A DNA stretch of 64,000 nucleotides from Actinomyces weissii (GCF_016598775.1 NZ_CP066802.1:372001-436000); one strand, 5' to 3'. Shown: positions 1-8,848, numbered from the stretch's first letter. The notes: a model not told the origin generated them from the sequence alone. A program made the numbers and translations.

Positions 1-200
1 CGTCGGTCGTGGCGGTCGGCCAGGGCGCCAGCCAGCGGTCCCAGCAGGACGATCGGGGTGAAGGCGCACAGCTGTACCAGGGCCACGGCGGAGGCGGTGC
101 CCTGCGTGGCGTAGGCCCAGGCGGCCAGGGCGAAGGCGGTCATGCCGGAGCCCAGCGAGGTGGTGAAGGACCCCAGCACCAGGACTAGCAGGCGGTTCAT
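1..200 (-). CDS. MFS efflux transporter, N-terminal part (cut by window edge)
   Basis: The minus strand is open from an ATG at 198-200 to the left edge. It reads as the start of a 12-helix major facilitator transporter: a short MNRLLVLV start, a first hydrophobic helix, a second helix beginning about residue 36, and a GPLAGALADRHDRR loop. That loop is the family's cytoplasmic motif A between helices 2 and 3 (G-x-L-a-D-r-x-g-r-r form). It lies 10 nt downstream of a TetR-family gene on the same strand, so the two are probably one operon and the regulator probably controls the exporter. The substrate cannot be inferred. Only about 66 codons are visible. Confidence 0.85.
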   Translation of the reverse strand, partial: MNRLLVLVLGSFTTSLGSGMTAFALAAWAYATQGTASAVALVQLCAFTPIVLLGPLAGALADRHDR

Positions 201-210
201 GGCGGGGCCT

Positions 211-879
211 CTAGGGCTGTGGCCCAGTGGGGGAGGGCAGAGGGGCAGGGGTGGTGAGGGCGCTGGGGTCCGTGCCCAGGAGGGTGGCAGCCGTACGGAC
301 CAGGGTGGCCTGGCGGCGGGCCGCTACCTCCTGCGCGGGCTCGTCCAGGTCGGCGGGGGAGAAGACACCGCCCTCCAGGAGGGTAAGGCCTGCGGCGAGT
401 ACGACCTCCACGTCCCCGGCCGGGTCGGTGCTGCTGAGCTCACCGGCGGCGACGCCGTCGGCCACCACCTGCGTGAGGACCGGGTGGAGGCTGCGGAAGG
501 TCTGGGTCATGGACATCAGGTGGAAGCGCAGGTTGCCGGTGGCCTGGAGCTGGTGGGAGAGGTCGATGTCCTCCTGGTCGGCCCGGGCGGCAGCCAGGAC
601 TGCCATGAGCCTCTGGGGGGCGGGCAGGTGGGCGTCCTTGGTGGCTTGCGCCGCCTGGAGGGCACGCTGGGCGACCTGCTCGCAGGTGCGGGCCACGATG
701 GCCTCCAGGATCGCCTCCTTGGAGCGGAAGTGGTGGTACAGGGTGCCTTTGGCGATACCGACGGCGGCCAGGACGTCCTCCACGGTGGCGGTCTCGTAGC
801 CCTTGGTCAGGAACAGCTGCTGGGCGGCGTCCAGGATCTGCTGACGGCGGGCCGAGGCGCTCAAGGTGGTGGTGCTCAT
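211..879 (-). CDS. TetR/AcrR family transcriptional regulator
   Basis: A 222-residue regulator. The N-terminal helix-turn-helix (about residues 10-55) reads RRQQILDAAQQLFLTKGYE, then ATVEDVLAAVGIAKGTLYHHF, the usual TetR_N pattern. The C-terminal helical ligand domain is variable and does not identify the inducer. The ATG at 879 was chosen because AGGAG lies about 8 nt upstream and it starts just before the conserved domain; an open upstream extension is Pro-rich and unlike the family. The gene precedes an MFS exporter by 10 nt, and a 15-bp palindrome upstream (994-1008) is a likely operator. The probable role is autoregulated repression of the exporter, relieved by a drug-like ligand. Confidence 0.93.
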   Translation of the reverse strand: MSTTTLSASARRQQILDAAQQLFLTKGYETATVEDVLAAVGIAKGTLYHHFRSKEAILEAIVARTCEQVAQRALQAAQATKDAHLPAPQRLMAVLAAARADQEDIDLSHQLQATGNLRFHLMSMTQTFRSLHPVLTQVVADGVAAGELSSTDPAGDVEVVLAAGLTLLEGGVFSPADLDEPAQEVAARRQATLVRTAATLLGTDPSALTTPAPLPSPTGPQP

Positions 880-993
880 GGCTGCTCCTGGGGTGAAGGT
901 GGCTGGTGGCTCTGGTGGGGGGTGGCCAGTGGGTGGGTCGGGCGGGAGGGGCAAGGCGGCGGCTGCCGGTGGGTACTCTCCCGCCAACTAGCC

Positions 994-1008
994 GACCGAC
1001 CGTCGGTC
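994..1008. promoter_or_regulatory. Candidate TetR operator
   Basis: GACCGAC-C-GTCGGTC is a perfect palindrome with 7-bp arms and a one-base centre, flanked by CTAG on both sides (988-991 and 1008-1011). It lies about 115 bp upstream of the TetR start. GACCGACNGTCGGTC-type sites are typical of TetR-family operators in actinobacteria. Binding is inferred, not shown. Confidence 0.65.
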
Positions 1009-1165
1009 TAGTGCTTCTAGTGTGCGCCACCGCAGCCCTCCTGGCAAGGCTGTACGGCAGCTCCTGCGCTCAGGAAGCCTGTCGGCGTCGCCTGGGGCAG
1101 GCCCGCGCGGCGGATGTCAGGCCCGGGGGCGGGGCTCGTGCCCGTACGCGCAGCCAGGCGCGCGA

Positions 1166-1199
1166 AAGGGCCGTGGGCTCGGCAGAACCCACGGCCCTT
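1166..1199 (-). terminator. Terminator-like hairpin downstream of the DUF3073 gene
   Basis: A 12-bp perfect stem (AAGGGCCGTGGG paired with CCCACGGCCCTT) with a 10-nt loop lies 22 bp past the DUF3073 stop. On the minus strand the stem ends in CCCTTTCG, giving a short U-run. The rest of the 880-1221 gap contains only the TetR operator and no gene. Confidence 0.7.
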
Positions 1200-1221
1200 C
1201 AGCCGTTACCAGACGAGAGGA

Positions 1222-1428
1222 TCAGGCCTGCGCCCGATCATCCTCATCCCAGTCGTCGTCAGCGACGTCGTACTTAGCGGCCAGCTCCTCATAGTCGATC
1301 TCGTCACCGGAACTGGGCGCAGACGCTGAGAGCTCACGCTCCAGCGCCGCGTAATCCGTGTCCGGGGTGAAGTACTTGAGCTTACGTGCGACCTTGGTCG
1401 CCTTGGCCTTCTGACGGCCGCGCCCCAT
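1222..1428 (-). CDS. DUF3073 family small protein
   Basis: A 68-residue protein starting MGRGRQKAKATKVARKLKYF, with a basic N-terminus, a TPDTDYAALERELS segment and an acidic C-terminus (IDYEELAAKYDVADDDWDEDD). This matches DUF3073, a small actinobacterial family of unknown function that is often found near purM and the nitrobindin/glnR-type genes. The ATG at 1428 is preceded by GGAGGGGG at good spacing; an ATG six codons earlier lacks a site and is not used in the family. The basic head and acidic tail suggest nucleic-acid or ribosome association, which is speculation. Confidence 0.9.
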   Translation of the reverse strand: MGRGRQKAKATKVARKLKYFTPDTDYAALERELSASAPSSGDEIDYEELAAKYDVADDDWDEDDRAQA

Positions 1429-1594
1429 AGGCTCGACCCCCTCCAACGTCTCTGGGCGCGCAGGGCGCGCATCTCATGGGCAAATGTGTCGTGGCGCTAC
1501 CGTACATCGTCACAGTGCGGCAAGGCCATTCGTAAGGGGCGCGGCGCAGGTGGTCCCGACCACCCACAGCCCCTGGCCCCGTCTCTGCGGGCCC

Positions 1595-1930
1595 TCAGTC
1601 CCGGGCTACACGTGAGCCGATAGCCAAAGCCGCCAGCAGCACCGTGGCGGAGCCGGCCACCGCGCCCAGCAGGCGCCGCGCATCGGCGTCGCCCGCCTGC
1701 GCCTGGCGTACCGCACCGGCCGCACTGCGCAGGCCAGCCTCGGTGTGCTGCAGCAGCGGGCTGAGCGCCCCCTGGGCCCGCTGGCGCAGCCGGCGACCTG
1801 CCTGACGGGCCTGGCCCTTGGGGCTGAAACGGGCCGCCAGGGCGTCTACGTCGGCCGCCAGGGCCTCCCGTGAGGCCTGCAACCGCGCCTCGATCTCGGC
1901 GGCGCTGGCCTCAGGGACGCTGGGAGTCAC
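1595..1930 (-). CDS. DUF3618-like membrane-anchored protein
   Basis: A 111-residue protein with GTG start, overlapping the upstream stop codon by 4 nt (GTGA at 1927-1930), which implies translational coupling. Residues about 10-35 carry the AEIEARLQASREALAADVDAL pattern of DUF3618 proteins. A basic central region is followed by one C-terminal hydrophobic helix (LLGAVAGSATVLLAALAIGSRV). It is the last gene of an operon with a second DUF3618-like protein and a Holin-X protein. This combination is common in actinobacteria and thought to be envelope or stress related; the molecular role is unknown. Confidence 0.8.
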   Translation of the reverse strand: MTPSVPEASAAEIEARLQASREALAADVDALAARFSPKGQARQAGRRLRQRAQGALSPLLQHTEAGLRSAAGAVRQAQAGDADARRLLGAVAGSATVLLAALAIGSRVARD

Positions 1931-2511
1931 CGGCGCACCGCCTTCACCAGGGCCACCGTGCTCACCCCGGCCAGGCACAGGACCACGCCGGTGGTGATAG
2001 CCAAGGCGGTGGGGTCGCCGTCGCTCGCGTCGTCCAGCAGGTGGCGCAGGCGGGTGGGCAGGTCCTTGCAGGCGGGGGCGGGAGCCTCGGCGCCGGTGGA
2101 CTCGGCGGCCTCCGCGTACAGGCCGTAGGCGGCGGGCTCAGGCTCCTGCCTGCCCAGCATCCCCTTGACCTGCGTACTCAGCTGCGACCAGGCCTGGCCT
2201 ACGCGCTGGCCGACGGCGCAGCAGCCGCCTATAGCGCAGGCCTCCTGGGCGTCGTCGTCGCCCTGGGGCAAGCGGCTGCGCAGGAGCTGCAGCGGGGACT
2301 GGGAGAAGTCAGGCTTCAGGAAGCCGAAGGCGCGCGAGCGCATGGAGGCCAGGGAGCTGGAGACCTGCTGGCGGGCCTGCTGCTTGAGCGACTCCGGGGC
2401 CAGGCGGAAGCCAAGCATCTCCAGGTCGCGGGCCAGGGCCTCGCGCTGCTTGGTCAGGCGGGACTCCAGGTCCGCCAGGGACGGGGCGGGGGCGGCTGCG
2501 GCGTCACTCAT
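1927..2511 (-). CDS. DUF3618-like protein with C-terminal membrane helix
   Basis: A 194-residue protein. Its N-terminus (SLADLESRLTKQREALARDL) resembles the DUF3618 motif of its downstream neighbour, so the two may be divergent paralogs. The middle is hydrophilic and Gln/Ala/Pro-rich with a CAIGGCC cysteine cluster, and a single C-terminal transmembrane helix (ALAITTGVVLCLAGVSTVALV) ends in VKAVRR. It overlaps the upstream Holin-X gene by 8 nt and the downstream gene by 4 nt, so all three are co-translated. The function is unknown; peripheral envelope organisation is an inference from the operon. Confidence 0.75.
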   Translation of the reverse strand: MSDAAAAPAPSLADLESRLTKQREALARDLEMLGFRLAPESLKQQARQQVSSSLASMRSRAFGFLKPDFSQSPLQLLRSRLPQGDDDAQEACAIGGCCAVGQRVGQAWSQLSTQVKGMLGRQEPEPAAYGLYAEAAESTGAEAPAPACKDLPTRLRHLLDDASDGDPTALAITTGVVLCLAGVSTVALVKAVRR

Positions 2512-2941
2512 GGTTCTGGGCCTTCTGGAAACCGGTGATCAGGGAGGACTTCAGTGTCTCGGCGCTCTGCTTGAGGCCCTCCTGGGGGGCGGGGACGGAG
2601 TGCTTGACCTGCTTGAGCTTCTTGGCGCCCACCAGGGCCAGCACGGCGGCGACCAGGAACAGCACCAGGGCGACGACCAGCTTGCCGGCCCACAAGGGCA
2701 TGAGCTCGCCCAGGCCGCGGGCGGCGGCGTCGAGCAGGAAACCCAGGCCGTATAGGGACAGGACGCCTGCGCCAGCGAGCAGACCCGCCCCCAGGCCCAT
2801 CTGGGTGCCCATGAGCCTGGCCTTGGCCTTGGCCAGGTCGATCTCGCCGCGGACCAGGCTCGAGACGTTCTCAGAGATGCGGGCAACCAGCTCGCCTAGC
2901 GAGGGCTGGGCGTTAGGAGGAGTGGTGTTTTGGTGTGACAC
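2504..2941 (-). CDS. Phage holin family protein (actinobacterial Holin-X)
   Basis: A 145-residue protein with an N-terminal amphipathic helix (SLGELVARISENVSSLVRGE then IDLAKAKARLMG) followed by two membrane helices (about residues 50-75 and 85-108) and a charged tail. This layout and the SxLVRGEIDLAKAE-like motif match the Holin-X (holin superfamily III) family, which in most actinobacteria is a chromosomal membrane protein rather than a lysis protein. It is the first gene of an operon with two DUF3618-like genes, and no phage genes are nearby, so a housekeeping envelope role is more likely than prophage lysis. Confidence 0.85.
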   Translation of the reverse strand: MSHQNTTPPNAQPSLGELVARISENVSSLVRGEIDLAKAKARLMGTQMGLGAGLLAGAGVLSLYGLGFLLDAAARGLGELMPLWAGKLVVALVLFLVAAVLALVGAKKLKQVKHSVPAPQEGLKQSAETLKSSLITGFQKAQNHE

Positions 2942-3303
2942 GATCTCGGCTTTCTTGGGAGATGCGTTGGTAGCGCACGGGGACCAGGAAATAGGCTCTC
3001 ACAAGCGCTGGGGGTTCCGCTGCGCCACAGGAGGAACTCTACGGGCAATGTCCCGGCTGGGCGAGCAGGTGGGCGGTGTCCGACGGTGTCGGGGGTGGCC
3101 GCACCCGCGTGGGGAGCGGGGTCACGGGTCGCCGCGAACAGTGCCTGGTGCACCTTTGAGGCCGCCCTGCGTGGGGAACGGGGCGGGTGGACGGGCGCAG
3201 CCCAGCGTTGACCGAGACTCGGGCCGCACCAGCAGAGAAGCTTGACGGGTAGCAGCGAGCACCCACGGCAAGCCCCTCGCACCCACCCCCTGAAACCGCC
3301 GGA
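2942..3303. other. Intergenic region, no gene seen
   Basis: This stretch lies between the start of the Holin-X operon (minus strand) and a dispersed repeat element. It should hold the Holin-X promoter, but no clear -10/-35 pair stands out. Short open frames on both strands have no recognisable domain, no good ribosome-binding site and mutually overlapping coding, so no gene is called. Confidence 0.5.
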
Positions 3304-3375
3304 TTAGGTTCACCTAACCGGTCTCGTGAGCCATATGTCCCGGTCTCGCGGTACCGATGTCCCGGTCTCGCGGTA
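3304..3375 (-). repeat. Dispersed 22-bp-unit repeat element, copy a
   Basis: Read on the minus strand away from the nagZ-like stop (14 bp away), the element has two units of GCGAGACCGGGACAT(ATG), a third CACGAGACCGG and then a TTAGGTGAACCTAA dyad. There is no DnaA-box-like sequence at this copy. It belongs to the family described under findings. Confidence 0.8.
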
Positions 3376-3388
3376 AGAAAGGGGGGTG

Positions 3389-4651
3389 TTAGGGGAGGTG
3401 GGACTTCAGGGCGAGTACGCGGGCTGCGGCGGCGTCCACCTGGGCGGCGAAGCCAGCGTCGGCCTGCGCCTCAGCCAGCAGGGCCGCCGCCATCTCACTG
3501 GCCTGCCAGGGCGCCCCCGAGGCCAGCACGATGTCGCAGCCCGCCCGCACCGCCGCCACCGCCCGCGCCCCAGGCGACCAGGCCGCCAGCTGGGCCGCCG
3601 CCGACAGGTCGTCCGTAATGACCACCCCGTTGAAGCCCAGCCTGCCGCGCAGCAGCTCGGTGACCACCCGTGCGGAGAAGACCGCAGGCTGGGTGGCGTC
3701 CAGCAGCGTGTAGTAGGCCGAGGACATCATCACCGTGCGTCTGCTGCCCGCCTTGGCCAGCTCCGCGAACAGCGCCACCGCCGGGTCCTCCGGGCCGGTC
3801 ACGCTGTCCGTGACCCCGGCGGACACGTCGGTGTTCTGCGCCACCCGTCCCAGTCCGGGGAAGTGCTTCAGGGTAGGCACCACCCCCGCCTGCTCCATCC
3901 CGGCGGCGAATGCCTCCACCCCCTGGCGTACCGTCTCCAGGCTGTGGCCGTACTCGCGCCCAAAGGCCCCGATCGGCGCGTTGACGCCCGGGTCGGCCAG
4001 GTCCACCAGGTCAGCCACCGGGGCCAGGTTCATATTCACCCCGGCCGCGGCCAGCTCCTGCGCCCAGCCCAGGGCCGACTCCTGTAGCCCCGCACCCTGC
4101 TCCCCTTGCGCGGTGGCTTCCGGCAGCTGGCTGAAGCCCGGGCCGCGCAGCACCTGCACGGCGCCCCCCTCCTGGTCGGTGGCGACCAGCAGGGGCGTCC
4201 GGGTGGGCTGCGGCCCCACCAGGGCCGTCAGGGAGTCGACGACGGCGCGGGTCGCGGCCACCCCCGCCTCCGAGCGGCCCGACAGGAACACCCCGCCCAC
4301 GTGCAGCTCGGTGATAGCGGAGACCACGGTGCCGGAGGCGGCGGTGGCCTCCGTGCCCACCATCAGCAGCTGGCCCACCTTCTGCTCCAGGCTCCAGCCC
4401 TCCAGCGACGGCGCCGCGGTGGTGGTGGGCGACGCCGTCGCCGTCGCGCTGGGCTCACCCGTGGGGGCTGCCAGGCTGGTGGCCGAGGCTGGTGGGGCCG
4501 CCGTCGGAGAGACAGGCGGGGCGGATGTGGCGCTGGCACCCGCCGCCCCGCCAGAAGCAGCGCGTCCGCACGCGGCCAGCCCTGCGGCACTCAGGGACAG
4601 TGCCAGCAGGCTCCGGCGCGAAGGCGTGCGGGGGGTCATGTCAGGGCGCAT
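3389..4651 (-). CDS. Glycoside hydrolase family 3 lipoprotein (NagZ-like beta-N-acetylhexosaminidase)
   Basis: A 420-residue protein. A SRRSLLALSLSAAGLAAC signal with lipobox LAAC (Cys28) makes it a lipoprotein, possibly Tat-exported because of the SRRSLL sequence. A Thr/Ala/Pro-rich linker runs to about residue 80. The GH3 N-terminal domain follows, with DQEGG (159-163), KHFPGLG (262-268, the NagZ KHFPGHG motif with Leu for His) and ITDDLS (345-350), the region of the nucleophilic Asp. NagZ-type enzymes remove N-acetylglucosamine from muropeptides. The Leu in place of the motif's His could alter catalysis, since that His helps acid/base chemistry in true NagZ. It lies 40 nt downstream of an ABC exporter permease and is probably co-transcribed. 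Confidence 0.87.
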   Translation of the reverse strand: MRPDMTPRTPSRRSLLALSLSAAGLAACGRAASGGAAGASATSAPPVSPTAAPPASATSLAAPTGEPSATATASPTTTAAPSLEGWSLEQKVGQLLMVGTEATAASGTVVSAITELHVGGVFLSGRSEAGVAATRAVVDSLTALVGPQPTRTPLLVATDQEGGAVQVLRGPGFSQLPEATAQGEQGAGLQESALGWAQELAAAGVNMNLAPVADLVDLADPGVNAPIGAFGREYGHSLETVRQGVEAFAAGMEQAGVVPTLKHFPGLGRVAQNTDVSAGVTDSVTGPEDPAVALFAELAKAGSRRTVMMSSAYYTLLDATQPAVFSARVVTELLRGRLGFNGVVITDDLSAAAQLAAWSPGARAVAAVRAGCDIVLASGAPWQASEMAAALLAEAQADAGFAAQVDAAAARVLALKSHLP

Positions 4652-4690
4652 GAGGACCTCGTTCCTCGCTCGGCGTCAGGGACCCTGCCC

Positions 4691-7255
4691 CTACTCGGAG
4701 GCGATGGCCTCCAGCACGGGCAGGCGCGTGGCCCTCAGGGCGGGCCACAAGGAGGCGAGCACACCCACCACCACGGCGGTAACGACCATGCCCACCAGCT
4801 GACCCCAGGGGATCACCAGAGCGGTGAGCCCCTGGTCAGCCAGGTATGAGCGTAGCGCCGCCGCCAGCAACAGCCCAGTGCCCGCCCCCAGGACCGTGCC
4901 GTACACGGCGGTCAGCACGGACTCGGTCACGATCACCCCGGCCAGCTGGGAGCGGCCCAGGCCCACGGCCCGCATCAGCCCGATCTCCCGGGTGCGCTCC
5001 GACACGCTCAGCACCAGGGTGTTCACGATCCCCAGCACCGCGATGGCGATCGACAGCCCCAGCAGCGCGTAGAGCACGGCCAGCATCTGGTTGGCCTGCT
5101 GGCCCGCCTGGTCCGAGATCCGCTCCTGGTCCAGCACCTGGAACACGTAGGAGGGCGCCACCACGTCCTTGACCTGCTCACGCACCTTCTCCAGGTCCGT
5201 GCCCGGCTCCAGGGTCAGCAGCAGGCCGTGGGGGTTGTCCAGCAGCTCCTGGGCGCTCGCAGCGGGCGCGCCCATCAGGTCCCCCACCTGGGCGGCCAGG
5301 CCCGCGTTCATGTACAGGGAGGCTCCTACCCCCTTGGCGTCCGATACGCCGCACACGGTGGCCTGCACCGAGCCGGTGGGGCCCTTTACGGTCACGGAGT
5401 CGCCCTCCTTGAACCCGGTGGTCTTAAATGCCACCACGTGGGAGTCGTCAAGGCACTCCAGGGACCCGGAGACCATGACCGGGTCCCAGGCCCGCAGGTA
5501 GGAGGGGGCGTCCACGGCGGCGACCAGGGAGGTTCCGGGCTCCTGGCCCGGCCCGGCCACCGACACCATGCTCACGTGGAAGCCAGAGGTCTCGGCCACG
5601 CCGTCGATCTGGCTGATCTTCTCCTTGTACTCCTTGGGCAGCGCCTGGAGCTGGTTCACGGTGAAGGCCCGCACCAGCAGCTCGGCGTGCATGGAGTCGT
5701 TGATGACGTCGCGCACGGACTCCTTCATGGAGGCGGTGACCGTGGCGCCCGCGCTGACCAGTGCCACCCCGATCACCAGGGCCGCGGAGGTCGCCGCGGT
5801 CCGGCGCGGGGCGGCCACTAGGTTGCGGGCCCCCAGGCGTCCGCCCGGGCGCAGCACCCGCAGGGGCAGCCCCAGCGCAGTCACTACCGGGCGGGACAGG
5901 ACGGGGGAGACCACCAGCACGCCCAGCAGCAGGGCTCCAGCCCCCGCCCCTAGCACCGCGCCCCGGTTGGCCAGGCCGGTGGCGTGCCAGGCGGCCAGCA
6001 CCCCCGCCAGCCCGGCCGCCGTCAGCAGCAGGCCGATCACGGTGCGCAGCACCAGCGGCTTGTCCTTGGCCCCGGAGACCTGGCGCATGGCCTCCACCGG
6101 GGCGGTCAGGGCGGCGTCCCGGGCGGGCAGCAGGGCACCGACCACCGTCACCAGCATCCCCACCGCCACGGAGGTGATCGCGATCTGTGAGGTCATCGGC
6201 ACGCCGCCCGGCAGCTCCATGCCCCCGGCCGCCAGCAGCGCCACCAGCAGCCGGGTCAGCCCGGCCCCGGCCAGCACTCCCAGGGCCGAGCCCACCAGGC
6301 CCACCACCAGGGCCTGCAGCAGCACCGTGAGGAACACCGAGAAGGTGGAGGCGCCCACGGCCCGCAGCAGCGCGAACTCCTTCTGCCGCTGGCGCACGCT
6401 CATGGCGAAGGTGTTCATGATGATGAAGGACCCCACGAACATGGCCAGCACCACGAAGACCAGCAGGAAGGTCTGCACGTAGCCGAGGATCTCCTCGATC
6501 TGGGAGTTCTGCTCCTTGAGCTCCTCGGCGCGGGTGCGCACCTGGGTCCCCGCGGGCATGGCGGCGGAGACCGCCTGCTTGACCTGGGCGGCGTCCGCCC
6601 CCTCGCTCAGGTAAAGCTCCAGGGACTGGACCCGCCCGTCCGGGGCGATCAGCGGCAGCATCCACTGGGGGTCCAGGCCCACGATCACGGCCCCCGCCAG
6701 GGAGGTGCCGTAGCTGAACTCACCGACGACCTCCACCTCCATCGGCGTTCCCAGGACCACGATATGCGTGCGGTCCCCGACGGTCAGGCCGGAGCGGCGG
6801 GCGGTGTCGGAGTCCAGGGAGATCTGCCCCTGGCCGCGGGGCCGGGTGCCTTTGACGATCTCCAGGCCGCGTTCGTCGTCGTAGATCGGCACCCCCATGG
6901 ACGGTGCTCCCAGGGTGCCGACCGGCGCCTGGTCCTTGCCCACGAGTACCAGCTGCAGGGGCGAGAAGGCGTGCACCGAGTCGACGCCGGGCACCTGCTC
7001 CAGCTGCTCGCTGGCGGCCATCTCCACGGGCTCGCGCGCCCAGCCCCCGTTGGCGGCGTTCTGCGTGATCGGGGCGCCGGAGACGTAGAGGTCGGCGGTG
7101 AGCGTGGAGGCGGTCAGCGCGGAGAAGGTGTCGGACAGGACGTTGCGCAGGGCCAGGGTCCCCGACAGGAAGGTGACCCCCAGGACCACCGCCAGGGTGG
7201 TCAGCAGGAACTTGCCCAGGTGGGTGCGCAGCGAGCGCCAGGCCACCCGGGTCAT
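4691..7255 (-). CDS. ABC transporter permease, FtsX/MacB-like
   Basis: An 854-residue membrane protein. It starts with a basic [16 protein letters not shown] segment and one transmembrane helix, followed by a large extracytoplasmic MacB periplasmic-core-like domain (about 40-265). The first FtsX domain spans about 275-395 (MNTFAMSVRQRQKEFALLRAVGAS between helices). Two central helices and a second extracytoplasmic domain follow. A second FtsX domain ends the protein (NTLVLSVSERTREIGLMRAVGLGRSQL). This 4+4-type layout is usual for large actinobacterial lipoprotein or peptide exporters. The ATG overlaps the ATPase stop by 4 nt (7252-7255). The substrate is unknown; a co-transcribed cell-wall lipoprotein suggests envelope work. 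Confidence 0.95.
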   Translation of the reverse strand: MTRVAWRSLRTHLGKFLLTTLAVVLGVTFLSGTLALRNVLSDTFSALTASTLTADLYVSGAPITQNAANGGWAREPVEMAASEQLEQVPGVDSVHAFSPLQLVLVGKDQAPVGTLGAPSMGVPIYDDERGLEIVKGTRPRGQGQISLDSDTARRSGLTVGDRTHIVVLGTPMEVEVVGEFSYGTSLAGAVIVGLDPQWMLPLIAPDGRVQSLELYLSEGADAAQVKQAVSAAMPAGTQVRTRAEELKEQNSQIEEILGYVQTFLLVFVVLAMFVGSFIIMNTFAMSVRQRQKEFALLRAVGASTFSVFLTVLLQALVVGLVGSALGVLAGAGLTRLLVALLAAGGMELPGGVPMTSQIAITSVAVGMLVTVVGALLPARDAALTAPVEAMRQVSGAKDKPLVLRTVIGLLLTAAGLAGVLAAWHATGLANRGAVLGAGAGALLLGVLVVSPVLSRPVVTALGLPLRVLRPGGRLGARNLVAAPRRTAATSAALVIGVALVSAGATVTASMKESVRDVINDSMHAELLVRAFTVNQLQALPKEYKEKISQIDGVAETSGFHVSMVSVAGPGQEPGTSLVAAVDAPSYLRAWDPVMVSGSLECLDDSHVVAFKTTGFKEGDSVTVKGPTGSVQATVCGVSDAKGVGASLYMNAGLAAQVGDLMGAPAASAQELLDNPHGLLLTLEPGTDLEKVREQVKDVVAPSYVFQVLDQERISDQAGQQANQMLAVLYALLGLSIAIAVLGIVNTLVLSVSERTREIGLMRAVGLGRSQLAGVIVTESVLTAVYGTVLGAGTGLLLAAALRSYLADQGLTALVIPWGQLVGMVVTAVVVGVLASLWPALRATRLPVLEAIASE

Positions 7256-8100
7256 GACTGGCTCCTGGTCTCTGACGCCAGCGGCTGCTCAGAGGCGGGG
7301 TCCAGGGGCTGGGCGAGCTCACGCAGGGCGTCCAGCACCCGCTCCTGGTCGGGGTCGTCCATCTGGGCCACGACCTTGCCGTCCCGCAGGAACAGCACCG
7401 TGTCCGCCCAGGCGGCGGCCTCTGGCTCGTGGGTGACCATCACGACGGACTGGCCCATCTCGTCCACGCTCTCGCGCAGGATCGTGAGCACCTGGCGGGT
7501 GGCCTGGGAGTCGAGGTTGCCGGTGGGCTCGTCGGCGAAGACGACGGCGGGGCGGCCTACCAGGGCCCGGGCGCAGGCCACGCGCTGCACCTGCCCGCCA
7601 GAGAGCTCAGCAGGCCGGTGGGTCAGGCGGTCGCGCAGGCCGACGGCGTCCACCACCCGGTTGAAGTGCGCGCGGTCCACCTTGCGGTGGGCGATGTCCA
7701 GCGGCAGGGTGATGTTCTCCTCGGCACTGAGGGAGGGCACCAGGTTGAATGCCTGGAACACGAAGCCGATGCGCTCGCGCCGTAGGCGGGTCAGGCGGCG
7801 CTGGCTCATGGAGGAGACCAGCTCGCCGTCCAGGTCGATGGTGCCGCTGGTGGCCCGCTCCAGCCCGGCCAGGCAGTGCATGAGCGTGGACTTGCCGGAG
7901 CCGGAGGGGCCCATGATCGCGGTGAAACGCCCCCGCCCCAGGCTCACGTCCACCTGGTCCAGGGCCTTTACGGCATTGTCCCCGCGCCCGTAGACCTTGG
8001 TCAGGGCCTGTGCGGTGACGACGGCGTCGGCGGCGGGGGTGTGCGCCCGCAGCCCCTGGGGGCGGGACGCTGGTACTGCTTCTGGGCTCAAATGATCCAT
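7252..8100 (-). CDS. ABC transporter ATP-binding protein (MacB/LolD type)
   Basis: A 282-residue ATPase with Walker [10 protein letters not shown] (64-72), Q-loop in FVFQAFNL (about 113-120), signature LSGGQ (166-170) and Walker B VVFADE (186-191), followed by a D-loop and a His switch in VMVTHEP. An N-terminal tail of about 27 residues is not part of the fold. It powers the FtsX-like permease encoded immediately downstream with a 4-nt overlap. The MacB/LolD type is inferred from the partner and the EPTGNLDS sequence. Confidence 0.96.
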   Translation of the reverse strand: MDHLSPEAVPASRPQGLRAHTPAADAVVTAQALTKVYGRGDNAVKALDQVDVSLGRGRFTAIMGPSGSGKSTLMHCLAGLERATSGTIDLDGELVSSMSQRRLTRLRRERIGFVFQAFNLVPSLSAEENITLPLDIAHRKVDRAHFNRVVDAVGLRDRLTHRPAELSGGQVQRVACARALVGRPAVVFADEPTGNLDSQATRQVLTILRESVDEMGQSVVMVTHEPEAAAWADTVLFLRDGKVVAQMDDPDQERVLDALRELAQPLDPASEQPLASETRSQS

Positions 8101-8299
8101 GCGGCTATTGTCTCACCAGCTTGTTAGCCCCTGTATGGGTTTACTCCCTGAGGGAGCCCTGAGGGAGGGGCCGGGAGCCGTCTAGGCCAGCGGCCTGCCC
8201 ACCACCGACGAGAGGCCCCTGTGGACGGGAACTGGGGGGCAGGTGGCCTGGAGTACCTGGGCTGCCGCAGATGCCTGGACTGCCAGCCCGGAGGTGGGG

Positions 8300-8692
8300 C
8301 TAGTCCCAGCCGAGCTCGTGCAGGCGGGCGTCGTCGATCCCGAAGTGGTGGGCCAGCTCGTGGATCACGGTCACGGCGATCTCGTGCACCAGCTCCTCGC
8401 GGTTGCGGCACCAGCGGGACAGCGGCCCCACGAAGACCGTGACCTGGTCGGGCAGTACCAGGTTCCAGGACTCGTCCCGCTCGGTGAGGGGCGTGCCCTC
8501 GTACAGGCCCAGCAGGGTGGGCAGGCCGTCCTCGTCGTAGTCCTGGTCGGTGAGCTGCTCGGGGTCGGGCTCGTCCTGGATCATCAGGGCCACGTTGTCC
8601 ATGGCCTGGGTCAGCTCTTCCGGCAGGAGGTCCAGGGCGGCCTCGACGGCGGCGTCGAGCTCCTCCTCCGTGAGGTGCACCGGTGGGGTCAT
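8300..8692 (-). CDS. Metallopeptidase family protein (small zincin)
   Basis: A 130-residue acidic protein with the zinc motif HELAHHFG (111-118) near its C-terminus, with a third ligand probably in the acidic DDARLHELG tail. This matches the short actinobacterial zincin-like metallopeptidase family (PF06262 type), with the conserved VTVFVGPLSR and hydrophobic VHEIAVTVIHE lead-in. It has no signal peptide, so it is likely cytoplasmic. The substrate and physiological role are unknown. The ATG at 8692 is the only sensible start. The 8101-8299 gap contains no recognised gene. Confidence 0.9.
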   Translation of the reverse strand: MTPPVHLTEEELDAAVEAALDLLPEELTQAMDNVALMIQDEPDPEQLTDQDYDEDGLPTLLGLYEGTPLTERDESWNLVLPDQVTVFVGPLSRWCRNREELVHEIAVTVIHELAHHFGIDDARLHELGWD

Positions 8693-8848
8693 GGGGCCAG
8701 CCTGGCACGGGGCCGTGGGGGAGCGTGCGGGGGCACAGGGGATACGCTGGGGTGGTGAGCAGGCTCACGCCTAACGGATTTGCGTGTCCGGCTGGGGGCC
8801 CATAGTGTTCTTCCCGGTTCGAGGCGCGACGACGCCAAGGCCTAATGG

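Noticed and set aside
3304..3317. DtxR/IdeR iron box (TTAGGTTCACCTAA)
   Set aside because: It resembles the half-sites of an iron box but is part of the dispersed repeat dyad, occurs at gene ends and is shorter than the 19-bp site.
5448..6665. Long minus-strand frame inside the ABC permease gene
   Set aside because: It is the other reading frame of high-GC coding DNA; the composition is Arg/Gly/Pro-rich with no domain, while the permease frame has clear FtsX motifs.
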